DNA of 64,000 nt from Utricularia gibba. Taxonomy: Eukaryota > Streptophyta > Magnoliopsida > Lamiales > Lentibulariaceae. Below the pieces are notes generated by a model. That model was not told the DNA's origin. It did not search any database and saw nothing but the letters and a program-made list of their open reading frames with translations. Below are positions 9,678 to 21,231 of this stretch, piece by piece (position 1 is the stretch's first letter; each line of letters opens with the position of its first letter). The position numbers were made by a program, and so were the translations under genes. The stretch is taken from the NCBI GenBank assembly GCA_002189035.1, contig NEEC01000002.1:3397501-3461500 (forward strand). Direction: 5' to 3'.

Positions 9678-11604
9678 TTTCATGCAACTTGATCTTGGTC
9701 ATCTACGAATCAGAAATACATTTAGATGGCATGGAAATCCAGAGAAGGATACTTCTGCTGTCCATCTTGATATTCTTGATGCCAAGGTTGTTACAGGCAT
9801 TCATTTACTGAAATTTGTTAATGACCTTATGCTGTTTCTTTTTTCCATTCAGATTCTTGGGATTAATGTGACTGTTGGAATAAATGGCTGTGTTGGCAAA
9901 CCTATGATACGTGAAGGAAGAGAAGTTAAATTGCATGTTAGGCGCAGTTTGAGAGATGTCTTTCGCAAAGTCCCTACACTCTTCTTGGAAATTAAAGTAA
10001 TTTCTCAGTTTCTGTTCCTCAAATGCGTCTCTTTCCTGTCTTTCCTTTTGAGTAAATTAAAACTCCTGATTTCACCCTCAATAGCGGAAGCTCATTCTCT
10101 TGTGGAGCAGGTGGCTTCAGTGCATGCAGTAATGTCTGATAGAGAGTATAATGTTATTCTTAGTTGTTTCTGTACAAACTTGTGTGAACCACCAAATATT
10201 CCTCCTAGTTTCACAAATAGCCAGTCATCCGCAAAAGACACTATTAAAATGCTGGCCGTTAAGATGAACATGAATGGCCAGATCCTTTTCTCTCGTACTG
10301 TTACAATAATGGCAGTTGAAGTTGACCATGCGTTGCTAGAGCTATGTTATGGGGCAGATAAAGAATCACCACTGGCATATGTTTTGGTGAGTGTTCTTGT
10401 TGAAATATTCTGCTTTTCAAATAAGGGATGTCCTTTTTCAATTAGTTTATATTGTGCAGATTGAAGGCCTTTGGGTCTCATATCGAATGACATCATTATC
10501 AGAAGCTGAGTTATATGCCACTATTCCTAAATTCTCTATTTTAGACATTCGCCCCAATAGGAAAACGAAGATGAGGTTGATGCTTGGGTCCTGTACAGAT
10601 GCCCCAAGGCAGATTTCTCCTGGGCCTTGGACCGTTCTAGTTCAACGATGTTATTGATGGATGGAAGGTGGCGCACCTCATCACAATCATTTGTAATCTG
10701 GGTCCAACAGCCTCGTATTCTTTTTGTTCCGAAGTTTCTTCTTGCTGGGTGAATTTTTTGTGCCTGCCTTGGGTGCCATCAGTGGCAGGGAGGAAATGAT
10801 GGATCCACATAATGATCCAATTTCTAAGAGCAGTATAGTTCTTTCAGTGCCCATATATAAACAGATTGAAGAAGTAGTGCATTTATCTCCAACTAAGCAG
10901 CTTGTTGCGGATGCTTTTGGGATTGATGAATATTTATATGATTGTTGTGGTAAAACCATTCATCTCATTTGTGAGGAGTTTCAGTTTCCATTTTCCCATC
11001 CCATTATTATCATTGGGCGAGGGAAGAAGTTATGCTTCAAAAATGTAAAAATTGAGGTACATAATTATTCATGTCTATCAGGACATAGTTCAACCTTCTT
11101 TTTTTTCTACCCATGTTGGCAGCATTTTCATAATTTTTGCCCATTATCTGATTATGTGTCTTGCATCGGGAAGTCCTTTTTTTTTTCTGACATTGGCTTA
11201 TTCTTAGAATGGCTTGCTGCTGAAGAAATATACTTACTTGAGCAATGAAAGCTCATATTCAGTCTCTCCAGAAGATGGTGTTGAAATATCCTTTGAGGAT
11301 GATCACGTCCTCAATAGAAATCATGAAGCTTTGGATCCTTCAGATGAAAATTCATCAGACACTGGTCGCTGTGAATCAACTAGAATTCAAAGTCTTTAGT
11401 TTGAAGTGCATGTAGATTTTTAACATTGTTGCGATTTCTCTCCTATAGAGTTGCCAACTCTTGATGTCATAATCATTCATATTTTTTCCCTTCGATTCAG
11501 GTTGTTTCCCCAGATTTCACCTTCTATGACAGTAGCAAATCATTCCTTGATGATTCTACCCATGGTGAAAAGATTCTTCATGCAAAGGCTGACTTAAGCT
11601 TCAT
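9678..11604 (+). pseudogene. VPS13: VPS13-like: central exons before the VAB repeats
   Basis: Exons 9678-9786 (MQLDLGHLRIRNTFRWHGNPEKD), 9853-9996 (INVTVGINGCVGKPMIREG), 10111-10386 (HAVMSDREYNVILSC), 10460-11056, 11208-11405 and 11501-11604 (VVSPDFTFYDSSKS). The long exon 10460-11056 carries EGLWVSYRMTSLSEAELY, then needs a frame change near 10630 to read SSSTMLLMDGRWRTSSQS and another near 10749 to read GEFFVPALGAISGREE. TAG at 11397-11399 breaks exon 11208-11405 where the family continues FTFEAQ. Confidence 0.87.
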
Positions 11605-11857
11605 GTAAGTTGTACCTGGTGAACACTATGCTCCCTATTGAAATGCTTCGTGGCTTTGTACTGATAGAGACCTTTTATCTTACCTTGAATGTGTGCTGTG
11701 CTCCGAATTTGGTTCAGCCTCGGTATAAAATTATGATATAAGACTCAATATTGCAGCTCGATGATCTTTCAATTTATTTGCTGATTCAAAAATTATTTAT
11801 CATCACGTTAGATTTTATTAAACTTTAGCTTTTATTATTTTGTATGTTATTAAATAG

Positions 11858-13580
11858 GTATGCATCAAAGGAAGAGGATAAATGGATAAGGGGCTGTGTA
11901 AAGGATCTAACCATGGAAGCTGGTTCTGGGCTTGTTGTTCTTGATCCAGTTGATATTTCTGGGGATATACTTCTGTTAAAGATAAAACAAGCATATCACT
12001 TCTGTCTGGCGATTTATATTTTCATCTTTCTCTAGGTGTTATCTCCCTTCTGCTTAATCTGCATAGTCAGGCATCCACAATGAGTAATATTGAGAATATC
12101 TTGACAAGTGATTCATATCAAGGTAGCTTGTTTTTCACAGATAATGGTCATCTCAGCAATCTAACGTTTTGGAGGCCTAGGGCTCCTTCAAACTATGTTG
12201 TTTTGGTGATTGTGTAACATCACGGTACAGTGTACTACTGCATTTCCTTTTTGTCAGTATTTTGGAACATCAGAAAAATTTTAATGTGTCTGTTTTTTTT
12301 GTAACAATCATTTGCTAATTTCTGCATTTCGAACAATAGACACAATCTAACAAGGTTTTTGCTTTTCTATGTCACTATCTTTTCTTGTATTCTACTGAGA
12401 TATGTTTCTGAGTCTGCTAATTAGATTGCTTGTTTGCTTCTCAGGCCGAACCCACCATCTCAGTCAGTGCTTGCAGTAAGCAATGCTTATGGCCGTGCAC
12501 TGAAGCCTCTTGGGTTCAAGCTAATTGCTTCATTTTGGGGGTTCAAGGGCGAATAACCCAAGAAGTACCTCTTGATATTAGCGCCCAGTGTTCCATTTGG
12601 CAACCAATTGCACCCCAGGATATATTGCTCTAGGATGTGTTGCTAATGTTGGAAGCCAGCCTCCTCCAAATCATATTGTTCGTTGCCTTCGTTATGATCT
12701 TGTTACCTCAACCATGTGTTTGGAGTGTGTATGTAATGCTTCTCCTAATGATTCATTTGAAGACGGATTCAGCATATGGAGACTAGACAACTCTATTGGG
12801 TCGTTTTATGCTCATGCATCTGCTGGCTTTCCTTCCAAATCCTCTTGCTTTGACCTGAATCATCTTCTTCTATGGTACAATAGCTTGCGTATATCATTAT
12901 CCACTGGATCCCTTCTGGATTATAAAAATGAGCAGGAAAATCAATTACATCTGACTGGCAGCCAGGGTCCGGTATCTACTGGCTGGGATGTTTTAAGATC
13001 TATTTCTAAATTAAGTGCATGTTATATGTCAACACCAAACTTTGAGAAGATATGGTGGGACACCGGGAGTGACTTCCAGAGATCATTTTCTATTTGGAGA
13101 CCTATACCTCATGTAGGATATGCCATACTGGGTGACTGCATCACCGAAGGGTAAGGTTTATATATATCCCTTTGGACACTTTTGTGTACCATGCCTTCAT
13201 GTCAGTATCATCTTCTCAATCCTGTAGTACTTAAAGTCCATTCTGTCAACTTCACTTCTCAGCCTGGAACCTCCTCCATCAGGCGTCATTTTCAAGTCTG
13301 ATAACTCTGAGATTTCTGCAAAACCTGTTCAATTTACAAAAGTTGCTCAAATTGGGAAGAGGGCCAGAAGGAAGCTTTCTTCTGGTACCCTATTGCCCCT
13401 CCTAGTTATGCTTCTCTAGGATGTGTGGTGACTCAACAAGATGAAGCACCATCTCTAGAATTGTTGTGCTGTCCAAGAATGGATTTAGTCAATCAAGCTG
13501 ATATCGTTGACACACCTATCTCAAGAGTACCTAATTCAAAAGCTGCTCAGACCTTGAGTATTTGAAAAGTTGGAAACCAA
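11858..13580 (+). pseudogene. VPS13: VPS13-like: VAB / Vps62-type repeat (adaptor-binding) exons
   Basis: Exons 11858-12224, 12446-13150 and 13263-13580 contain the repeated phrase of the plant Vps62/DUF946-like region: FWRPRAPSNYVVL, IALGCVANVGSQPPPNHIV, FSIWRLDNSIGSFYAHAS and FSIWRPIPHVGYAILGDCITEG. In fungi and animals the matching beta-propeller binds organelle adaptors through Pro-X-Pro motifs. Frame breaks lie near 11957, 12211 (a single G missing in VVLGDC), 12554 (TAA) and 13365. The Trp codon of the family's SIWKV is TGA at 13563-13565. Confidence 0.87.
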
Positions 13581-13726
13581 GTAAGCTCCATAAAAAAACT
13601 AGATTTCGATCAGCAGGATCATTGCTTTTGACACATGACCTCATGGATTTTATTAATTTATGTCACGTTTACCACTAAACAGAAGATCCATTTTTCCCTT
13701 GATCCCAGTTTCCATTATTTCTGCAG

Positions 13727-15104
13727 GCCAGCACATTTCTTGCTCGATCAGATCTGAAGAAGCCATCAAACAAATTAGCATTTTCTATAGGGTACTCAGT
13801 GAAGCCAAAAACAAAGGACAATATAACAGCAGATATGAAAATCAGATGCCTATCTTTGACTATATTGGACAGGTTGTGTGGCATGGTTGCTCTTTGCATA
13901 TTAATATTGTCCTTAATCTAGATTTTTTCTTTAAATGCCAATGTGTTGATCTTCTATGTATCGTATGCTCTTTTTAGATTACTCCACTTTTTGATGCCAC
14001 AATTACAAACATCAAACTAGCAACACATGGAAGACTTGAGGCAATGAATGCTGTGCTGATTTCCTCTTTTGCCTCATCAATTTTTAATATTCAATTAGAA
14101 GCATGGGAGCCACTTATCGAGCCATTTGATGGGATTTTGAAGTAAGAATTATAGGCCCATTTTATCTTTCTCTTATTGAGTTTTCTACATTCGGATTTGA
14201 GTTATATTCACCACATTTTGGTGATTTCGTGCTATGCTATTCATAATCTTACTAATCTAAACGATTATTGTTTCATATCGTAGGATTGAAATGTACGATA
14301 ACAGTTCAAGCCAATCAGCAAGAATTGATAAAAGGATGAGAATTGCTGTGACAAGTATTCTTAATGTGAATCTTAGTGCTGCCAATTTTGATACTTTAGG
14401 TCTAACATTGGATTCCTGGAGAAACAGAGGGAATTTGAAGAGAAAGCCATTATGCTGTATGAGGTTGCAAGAAAACTTACATCCTAGTGCTGATTATAGG
14501 TTATGCTTTTTGTACTGTTTTTTTATTGTTTATATGCATTCAGGATTCTGCTGTTCCAAACATATCTGAACCAAAGTGATGCTATTGTGCTTTGGATGAA
14601 GATGATTTCCAGACTGTGATAGTGCAAAATGAACTTGGGTGTGATTTATATCTGAGGAAAAGTCAGCAGGACTTCAAAGACTTTGAATTACTACATTATG
14701 ATAATCATGCAACTCTATGTATGCCACCCTCTAAGTATTCTAACAAGTTAAATGTTTCTGATGAATCAAGGGAACCTAGCTGCTATATCAGTGTCCAAGT
14801 AGTAAAAGCAAAGGTTGGTCACTTAAAGCATTTAATTTATAGTTGTGAACTTTATTTGGATTCAATATTTTTTGACCTTTCAGGGTTTACCTCTTGTTGA
14901 TGATGGAAATAGTTAAAACATTTTTTGTGCTTTGCGTTTGCTGGTTGAGAATCAAGATGCAAATTTGCCAAAGCCTTTTCCTCAAAGTGCAAGAACAAAA
15001 TGTGTCAAAATGTCAACTACCGAAGTGAATGGCTTGGATGAAGGCACAGCTGAATGGAATACAGTGGAATCCTGATTCATCTTACATTTGAAGTTCCTCA
15101 AAAG
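13727..15104 (+). pseudogene. VPS13: VPS13-like: exons between VAB and SHR-BD
   Basis: Exons 13727-13872 (STFLARSDLKKPSNKLAFSIG), 13978-14141 (ITPLFDATITNIKLATHG), 14284-14463, 14544-14813 (ALDEDDFQTVIVQNELGCDLYL) and 14884-15104 (FPQSARTKCVKMSTTEVN). Breaks are a missing A near 14430 in the Lys codon before QREFEEK, TGA at 14577-14579, TAA at 14914-14916, and a shift near 15060. Downstream of 15104 the family's next several hundred residues are absent. A 33-bp stretch of this exon (15058-15090) is repeated in the following non-coding sequence (15185-15217). Confidence 0.85.
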
Positions 15105-15703
15105 GTATAATTTTGAAAGCTTTTTGGCCTTCAGGCACACTAATCTATGATAAAACAAGCCATTTTAAGGGTGCTGAAAATTGAAATACAGTGGAATCCT
15201 GATTCATCTTACATTTGGATGGATTTACAGCCAATTTTTTAAAAAATAGAAGAATAAATTTTTTATCTTAATTAAGTGGCTTTGATTTCCAGTTGCTATG
15301 ATGGGTATACACAAATGCTCTTTCAATTTCAAAGTACATTTGTTGCTTCAAATTGTGCACATGGTTTTAGTTGTAGTAAAACTCAAATATGTAATAATTT
15401 CTCTTGAATATGACTACACTCTATTGTTGATTAACCATAGCCTCATGTAATTTGTCATGCTGTTCATGTAATTATGTGCGATACCTCGTGATATATGAAC
15501 CATTTCATGTTCATTTAGTTTGATGCCTACATTTTCATGATTAATATTGCATTATTCACTGCTAGGGAATATTAAACATCACACTGCTTCAAGGCTTGTT
15601 AAAACTCGCCATCAGTTTTGGTTTTTTTGCTAGTGTGGATGATTTAGTTTTGGGCGCAGTTGATCCAATTTGGACCTTTTTCTTCTTTTTCGCTTGCGTG
15701 CAG

Positions 15704-17540
15704 GAGGTTGCGGGTGAGCATTGAGCGTGACATGGGAGGATCAGAAGCAGCCCCTAAAACAATTAGGTTTTTTGTCCCGTACTGGATTGTTAATGATACT
15801 TTTCTATCCCTGGCATACAGAGTAGTGGAAATTGAACCACTCGAGAGTGTGGATTTTGATTCTCCTCTAAACCCCAAAGCAGTGAAGTCCGCAAGGTTAA
15901 AGCATTCCTCAACTTCCTTAGTGAGGAGACAGAGTAGTGTAAGGAAAAATATTCAAGTGCTGGAAGAAATTGAAGATACTAGTCCAACACCTTGCATGGT
16001 TTCTCCTCAAGACTACATCGGTCGTGGTGGTGTTATGTTATTCTCTCCACGAAATGACACATATTTGTCTCCATGGGTTGGAATTTCTGTTGCCCTTCGA
16101 AACTCTGTGAATTTTGGTCTTGGTGTATCACTTCTTGAGTTGGAGAAAAAGGTGATACACATGAATCAGATTTCCTTTGAATAGGTTCAGCTTATATTTA
16201 GGTCTCTGAATCTATGAATTTAATGTCACTCTCAGCAAAGAGTTGAATTAAAGACATACTGTCGTGATGGAAGTTACTACAAACTCTCAGCTGTACTCTT
16301 CATGACTTCAGACAGGACTAAGGTGTATTTCTTTTACTTGTGAATTGCTTTGCTCGGGAATAAATTCTAGTATATTTTCGAATATAACTCAGTTTCATTT
16401 TCAAGAGAACTTTCCATTTTATATTCAGGTTATACATGTTCAGCCACACTCGGTGTTAATTAACAGAGTTGGCTTTGGGATATGCATACAACAATGTGGT
16501 ACGCAGTCCTTAAATTGGCTTTATCCTACTGGCCCTTCCTTGTATCTTGGATGGCAATCTGGAAAAGCTGAACTACTCAAGGTTTTGTGATCATCATTAT
16601 TTATCATACATGCTCAATTACACGAAATTAAAACACCTGACTCATATGCTGTGTTGTAGTTGAGGGTGGATGGTTACTTGTGGAGCACGCCTTTTACAAT
16701 TGATTCTGAAGGTACAATGTCTACATTCATGAGATCTGAGGTCGGAAATCAAGGAATGAGTCTCATTATTGAGGTAAGAGGTGGTACAAAGGCCTCAAGA
16801 TATGAAGTCATATTCCGCCTTACAGGTAACATGCTAACTAATTTTTTTTTTTTAAGGATGTGTAGCTATCTCAGAAGCTTTCTTTGCAAGAAGTGTGTAT
16901 AGTTATTAACAATAACAGACATGTTAGTAATATGCAACTGTGGTATAGATTCCATGAACTTTAATTTGTCATCGTGGTAGTCAACCATTTGAAAACTTGG
17001 CAGGATTTAAAATCGTTCATTTTTTCTACCATTGCAATTTCGGCAAGCTGGCAGTTCCAAGGTATCATGGAGACCTCTACTTCCAAATTCTGCTGCTTCC
17101 TTTTCATTTGAAGATCTTGGTGGAGAACGAAAATTGGAACTGCTGCTAGAAGAAAATGATTCTATGACATCACAGAAATATGGCATTGATGAGGTGAAAG
17201 ACCATTTGCCCCTCCTAGTCTCCAGTGGACCCAAGCGTAGTCTCAGAGTTACTATTATTCGGGATGAGAAAGTAAACGTTGTTAAAATTAGTGACTGGAT
17301 GCCAGAAAATGAATCACCCACCCTATTATCCCGAAGCCTTTCATCTGTACAATAAATGTCTGATAATAAGTCTCAGCTTCAAGACCCATCAGTTGCCCCA
17401 GATGCTGAATTTCATCTCACCCTTGAAGTTGCAGAGCTTGGGTTATCCATTGTCGATCACACACCACAGGAGATATTATATCTGTCCTTGCAGAACTTTT
17501 TGCTGTCATATTCAACTGGAGTGGGCTCAGGAATCAATCG
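15704..17540 (+). pseudogene. VPS13: VPS13-like: SHR-BD domain exons
   Basis: Exons 15704-16151, 16236-16322, 16429-16581, 16660-16825 and 17004-17540. The first opens RRLRVSIERDMGGSEAAPKTIRFFVPYWIVND, a strong match to the SHR-BD block shared by VPS13 and the plant root protein SHRUBBY. It goes on through EIEDTSPTPCMVSPQ, LSAVLFMTSDRTK, VIHVQPHSVLINRVGFGICIQQC and RVDGYLWSTPFTIDSEGTM. This stretch is unusually clean for the locus, with the first four exons open. The last exon starts in the wrong frame, with TAA where the family has the Glu of RIENRS, and has TAA at 17353-17355. Confidence 0.88.
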
Positions 17541-17744
17541 GTAAATTTTCTTAACATAGAACTCATTGACTGATTTAAGCTCTTTTGCTAATTGGATTGT
17601 TTTTCATCACATCTCCTAAGCTCTAAACCAGGGAAAAGATCTGTTCTCTTTAGGTTATTGAATCCACTATTCATCATTTGAAGGTTCTTTTTTTTCTAAT
17701 TTTAAAAGATTTTGTGGTATATAATTCTGGATCTTCTTTTGTAG

Positions 17745-20475
17745 ACTGAACATTAGAATGGGAGGAATTCAGGTTGACAATCAGTTGCCTTTAACTCCAA
17801 TGCCTGTCCTCGTTCGACCTCAGAGAATTGGGGAGGACACTGATTCTATTTTGAAGCTCTCCATCACACAGTAGTCTACTGGATCTTCGGATTTATGCAT
17901 ATATCGTTACACGAGTTTGCAAGTGAGAATAATGAAAACTGTATTTTTTTTCTTACCTTTCCCTGGGTTGTACGTGAAAATTGTCTTTTCAGGGGCCGGA
18001 AAACATTGCATTTTTTGCAAATATTCACAAACAATCATTTGGCGCATTCATGAGCTTATCCAGCAGGCAAATATCACAAGACACTTTGGCAGTCAGACAA
18101 CATCTGTTTCGGTTGATCCAGTCATTCAAATCGGGTATGCAGTATGCAATGTCCCTAAGCGATCTAATACACAGTAATCTTCTTGAGAAAACACTTCTGT
18201 TTTGCAGTGTTCTTAGTATATCAGAGGTCCGCTTTAAATTAACAATGGCAATGTCTCCTACTCAACGACCAGTGGGTGTCCTTGGATTTTGGTAAGCTTA
18301 ATGACTGCCCTTGGAAATACTGAAAATATGCCGGTAAACATATCACCTGATTCTTCTCTCTGCAATATGATTAATTATTATATTTTGATGTTGTTAAGAT
18401 GTTGCTTATTATGGACTTTGCCCTACATATCGTTGTGGTTGAATTAGCTGACTTGACCCTGCATAACTTGATTATGTCATGTGTTCCTATTGGGGGACAG
18501 CAACTCCTATAACTATAATGTATTTATAAAACAGCTTTTAGCATCATGGCTTCTCATTCCTTTTAAAATTCACATTTTGTGATTCTCATTTTCTTCTGTT
18601 GGTCCTACTTCCCAAAAAAAATGTGGCCAAAGTTAACCAAAGAAGCATGAACATTCATTATTGGCTGGGGCTTATGGTTGCAACTGTCCTCACCCTTTAG
18701 GGAAAACAATCTCAAGACCAAACATATTTCCAAGCAGTTTTTGGGAGTCCTCTTCCTATGTTCTTGAATTCGGGATATGAAAATGCTGAATATTTTCTTT
18801 TCAGTAAGATATCATCGATATGAAAGCTCCTGTATTTGGCATTTTTCATGTTTGCGTCTTTGGTTTTCAGCTGAGAGAAAAATTGTTGGATGTTATCTAG
18901 CTTCCTGTAAATGTATTCTCTTCTATTTTTGTATACGCTTCACAGCATCATTCTATCCGTATTGTCAATTTCTCTCACTTTAACATGTCTTGACAATGTT
19001 TCATTTTCCACTTAACATCAACATTTCAGGATAACAAGGGTGTAGAGGATTTTGGTGATGTTATTCGAGGTGGAGGCGCCCTGGCTAAAGGCCTCTTCCG
19101 AGGAGTTACTGGCATTCTTACAAAACCACTTGAAGGAGCAAAAGCATTAGGTGTTGAAGGCTTTGTTCAGGGAGTTGGAAAGGGTTTGATAGGTGCTGCT
19201 GCACAACCTGTTACTGGTGTTCTTGATCTTCTATCAAAAACTACAGAGGGTGCAAATGCGATGAGAATGAAAATAACCTCGGCTATTGCTTTTGAAGATC
19301 AACTTGTTCGCCGAAGACTACCTCGTGCAATCAGTGGTGACCATTTGCTTAGGCCGTATGATGAGGACAGGTAAACGTCTCGTTTTCCTATGCAATACAT
19401 GCAGTATAAGTAATAAGCGTCCACAATTAGTGTCCTCAGCAAAATGTGGCATAGTCATTTTATGTGAAACGTTTTAAATTAGAACATCAGAGATGACATG
19501 TTTCGAAGGAAGTTTCTCTGTTAATTGAAATTCTTTCATTTTTTAATGACATAATTTGTGTCATGGTTCTTAAAGAGGAATTTTTCTACTTCAAAATCAT
19601 TCCTTCGTTACAATTTAGCACTCAAGCGTTACAATTTTATTGTGTACTGTGATGCAGTTCATAATGCAGACAGCCGAATCAAGCTCTTTTTTTGGTCAAG
19701 TTGATCTGTTTAAGGTGCGTGGTAAGTTTGCCTCGACGGATGCCTACGAGGACCATTTCATGCTTCCTAAAGGGTGAATCATTATAATCACCAATCAAAG
19801 GGTTATACTGTTGCAAGTAAGTGAATGAGATCAAATGTATCCTGTTGTCAAGGAATATCTAACCTAGCAATCTGCATGAATTGTTACATGACGCAACTCT
19901 CTTACCTGTTTCAGCAACTATCGAACCTTCTAGCACAGAAAAAGTTCAACCCCGCCAGGGATCCATGTTCAGTACTTTGGGAGATGATGTGGGACGACCT
20001 GGCGATGATGGAACTTGTCCATGGGAAGAAAGATCCATCACATGCGCCACCTTCTCAGGTTCTCCTCTACTTCCACATTAAAACCGTGGATGCAAAGGAT
20101 CAAACCCGCAACATAAAGTGTTCCCGAGATACTAGTCAAGCATTTGAAGTGTATAATGCAATTGAGCTAGCAAGATCAACATATAGATCCAGACTGCCCA
20201 CGGTATGGTTCTCATTCGTCTTAGGAACAAAGAACTTGGTTCATCTTTCTGCTTTTCATGTTCGAAGAATGAAGAAAATTTTTACCTATGGAGGTGTTCC
20301 AACTAATATGATTTTTAACATTCTGGATGCCCAGGCCTTGCTGCGGAGGAAAGTGACAAAAGCATACTCTCGCGTCATCGATGCTTCAAATTCAAGAGGA
20401 GGATTCGGCGTCTCCCCCCAGCTTCCTTCATCTGTATCCTTTAGCTCGACTCTAGGAGCCCTTCACATTGATTGA
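17745..20475 (+). pseudogene. VPS13: VPS13-like: VPS13_C / ATG_C C-terminal exons
   Basis: Exons 17745-17922, 17993-18134, 18208-18333, 19030-19370, 19658-19816, 19915-20202 and 20335-20475. Landmarks are VDNQLPLTPMPVLVRPQR, IIWRIHELIQQANI, SISEVRFKLTMAMSPTQRP, then DNKGVEDFGDVIRGGGALAKGLFRGVTGILTKPLEGAK, VTGVLDLLSKTTEGANAMR and GQVDLFKVRGKF. This amphipathic C-terminus targets lipid droplets or other organelles in the family. About 75 residues are missing between 18333 and 19030. Frame breaks are near 18027 and 18292, with TGA at 19775. The last exon ends at TGA 20473-20475, where the plant protein normally ends. Confidence 0.9.
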
Positions 20476-20604
20476 TGCAGGCACTCGTAGCTGAAGGCTC
20501 AAGGGACCCGTAAGCGTGAATGCTCACCTGTCGAGCAACCCAACCACAAGAAATACTGGTGAGCCCTCTCACCCTCTCTCCCCTTGATAAAGGGGCGCCC
20601 TCGT

Positions 20605-20619
20605 TCACGACCCCAGGTC

Positions 20620-20657
<38 letters not shown>

Positions 20658-20920
20658 TGGAGGAGAAGAAATTTACGAGGATTCACCTAGTAACAGTGAG
20701 TGAATCGAGAATACCCCAACTTGAGAATTGTAGTTTGGAGAAGCGTCCTCAGTAATAGACTGGGCCTAAGTCCCCTGGAAAGGGGCACCGGAGATAGTTT
20801 GCTTGTGCTTGGACCCTATCGCACCATGAGGCGATGTCAGCGAGTCGGGTTGTTTGGAAATGCAGCCCCAATTGGATGGTAAATTCCGTCCAAGGTTAAA
20901 TATGGGCGAGAGACCGGAAT

Positions 20921-20967
<47 letters not shown>

Positions 20968-21005
20968 AGGAGGAAAGCGGATAGGGGCCAGCAATGCACG
21001 CCTTG
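20605..21005 (+). rRNA. Degenerate fragment of the 5' end of 25S/26S rRNA
   Basis: The phrase GACCCCAGGTCAGGCGGGAT followed by ACCCGCTGAGTTTAAGCATA is the conserved start of nuclear 25S rRNA. Homology continues through GGAGAAGCGTCCTCAG, AAGTCCCCTGGAAAGGGG, GAGTCGGGTTGTTTGG, GGTAAATTCCGTCCAAGG and ACTTTGAAAAGAGAGTCAAA. Against the usual plant sequence there are many CG to TG/CA changes and at least two internal deletions (after the AACTTGA block near 20722 and inside GAGACCG...GATGAAAAGG near 20913). It is a relic, not a working rRNA gene, and begins only 130 bp after the VPS13-like stop. Confidence 0.9.
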
Positions 21006-21231
21006 GGGGATTGGTGTCTTCAGCAGATCCTTGGAAGATGGGGGCATCTAGGGTGTCACTTATCAGAGCGAATGCCACTCAAGGGGCTGCTGCCAACACC
21101 ACATAGGCACGTGTTGGAGCTAGGATCTTCCACCTCACGAAGGTATATGCTGAGGATGATAGTGGTGCCATCATGGGTACACTCAACTTGAACTTGATTG
21201 TGAAGCTACGCCAGGGTTCAGACTTGGGGAG

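Larger units (their letters stand above)
3117..20475 (+). pseudogene. VPS13: VPS13-like bridge lipid-transfer protein gene (VPS13M type), decayed
   Basis: VPS13 proteins are rod-shaped lipid channels at membrane contact sites, about 4,100 residues in plants. The exon series starts with MFEAH (3117-3131), then the chorein opening VLHLPRKYLGEYVHGL, and runs through plant PH-like, repeat (VAB-type), SHR-BD and VPS13_C blocks to a normal C-terminus ending LGALHID at 20475. Most exons have good GT-AG borders. Compared with the known plant protein, four coding blocks are absent: about 400 residues after the chorein start (4096 to 4263), about 100 (9209 to 9678), several hundred (15104 to 15704) and about 75 (18333 to 19030). 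In-frame stops occur at, for example, 4736, 7600, 8410, 11397, 13563, 14577, 14914, 17353 and 19775, and there are many 1-2 nt frameshifts. No full protein can be made. Small indels alone could be sequence error, but the missing blocks and the 74-bp duplication cannot easily be. Confidence 0.9.

Noticed and set aside
20700-21191. Small frames across the rDNA relic
   Set aside because: They are translations of decayed 25S rRNA and of the junction that follows.
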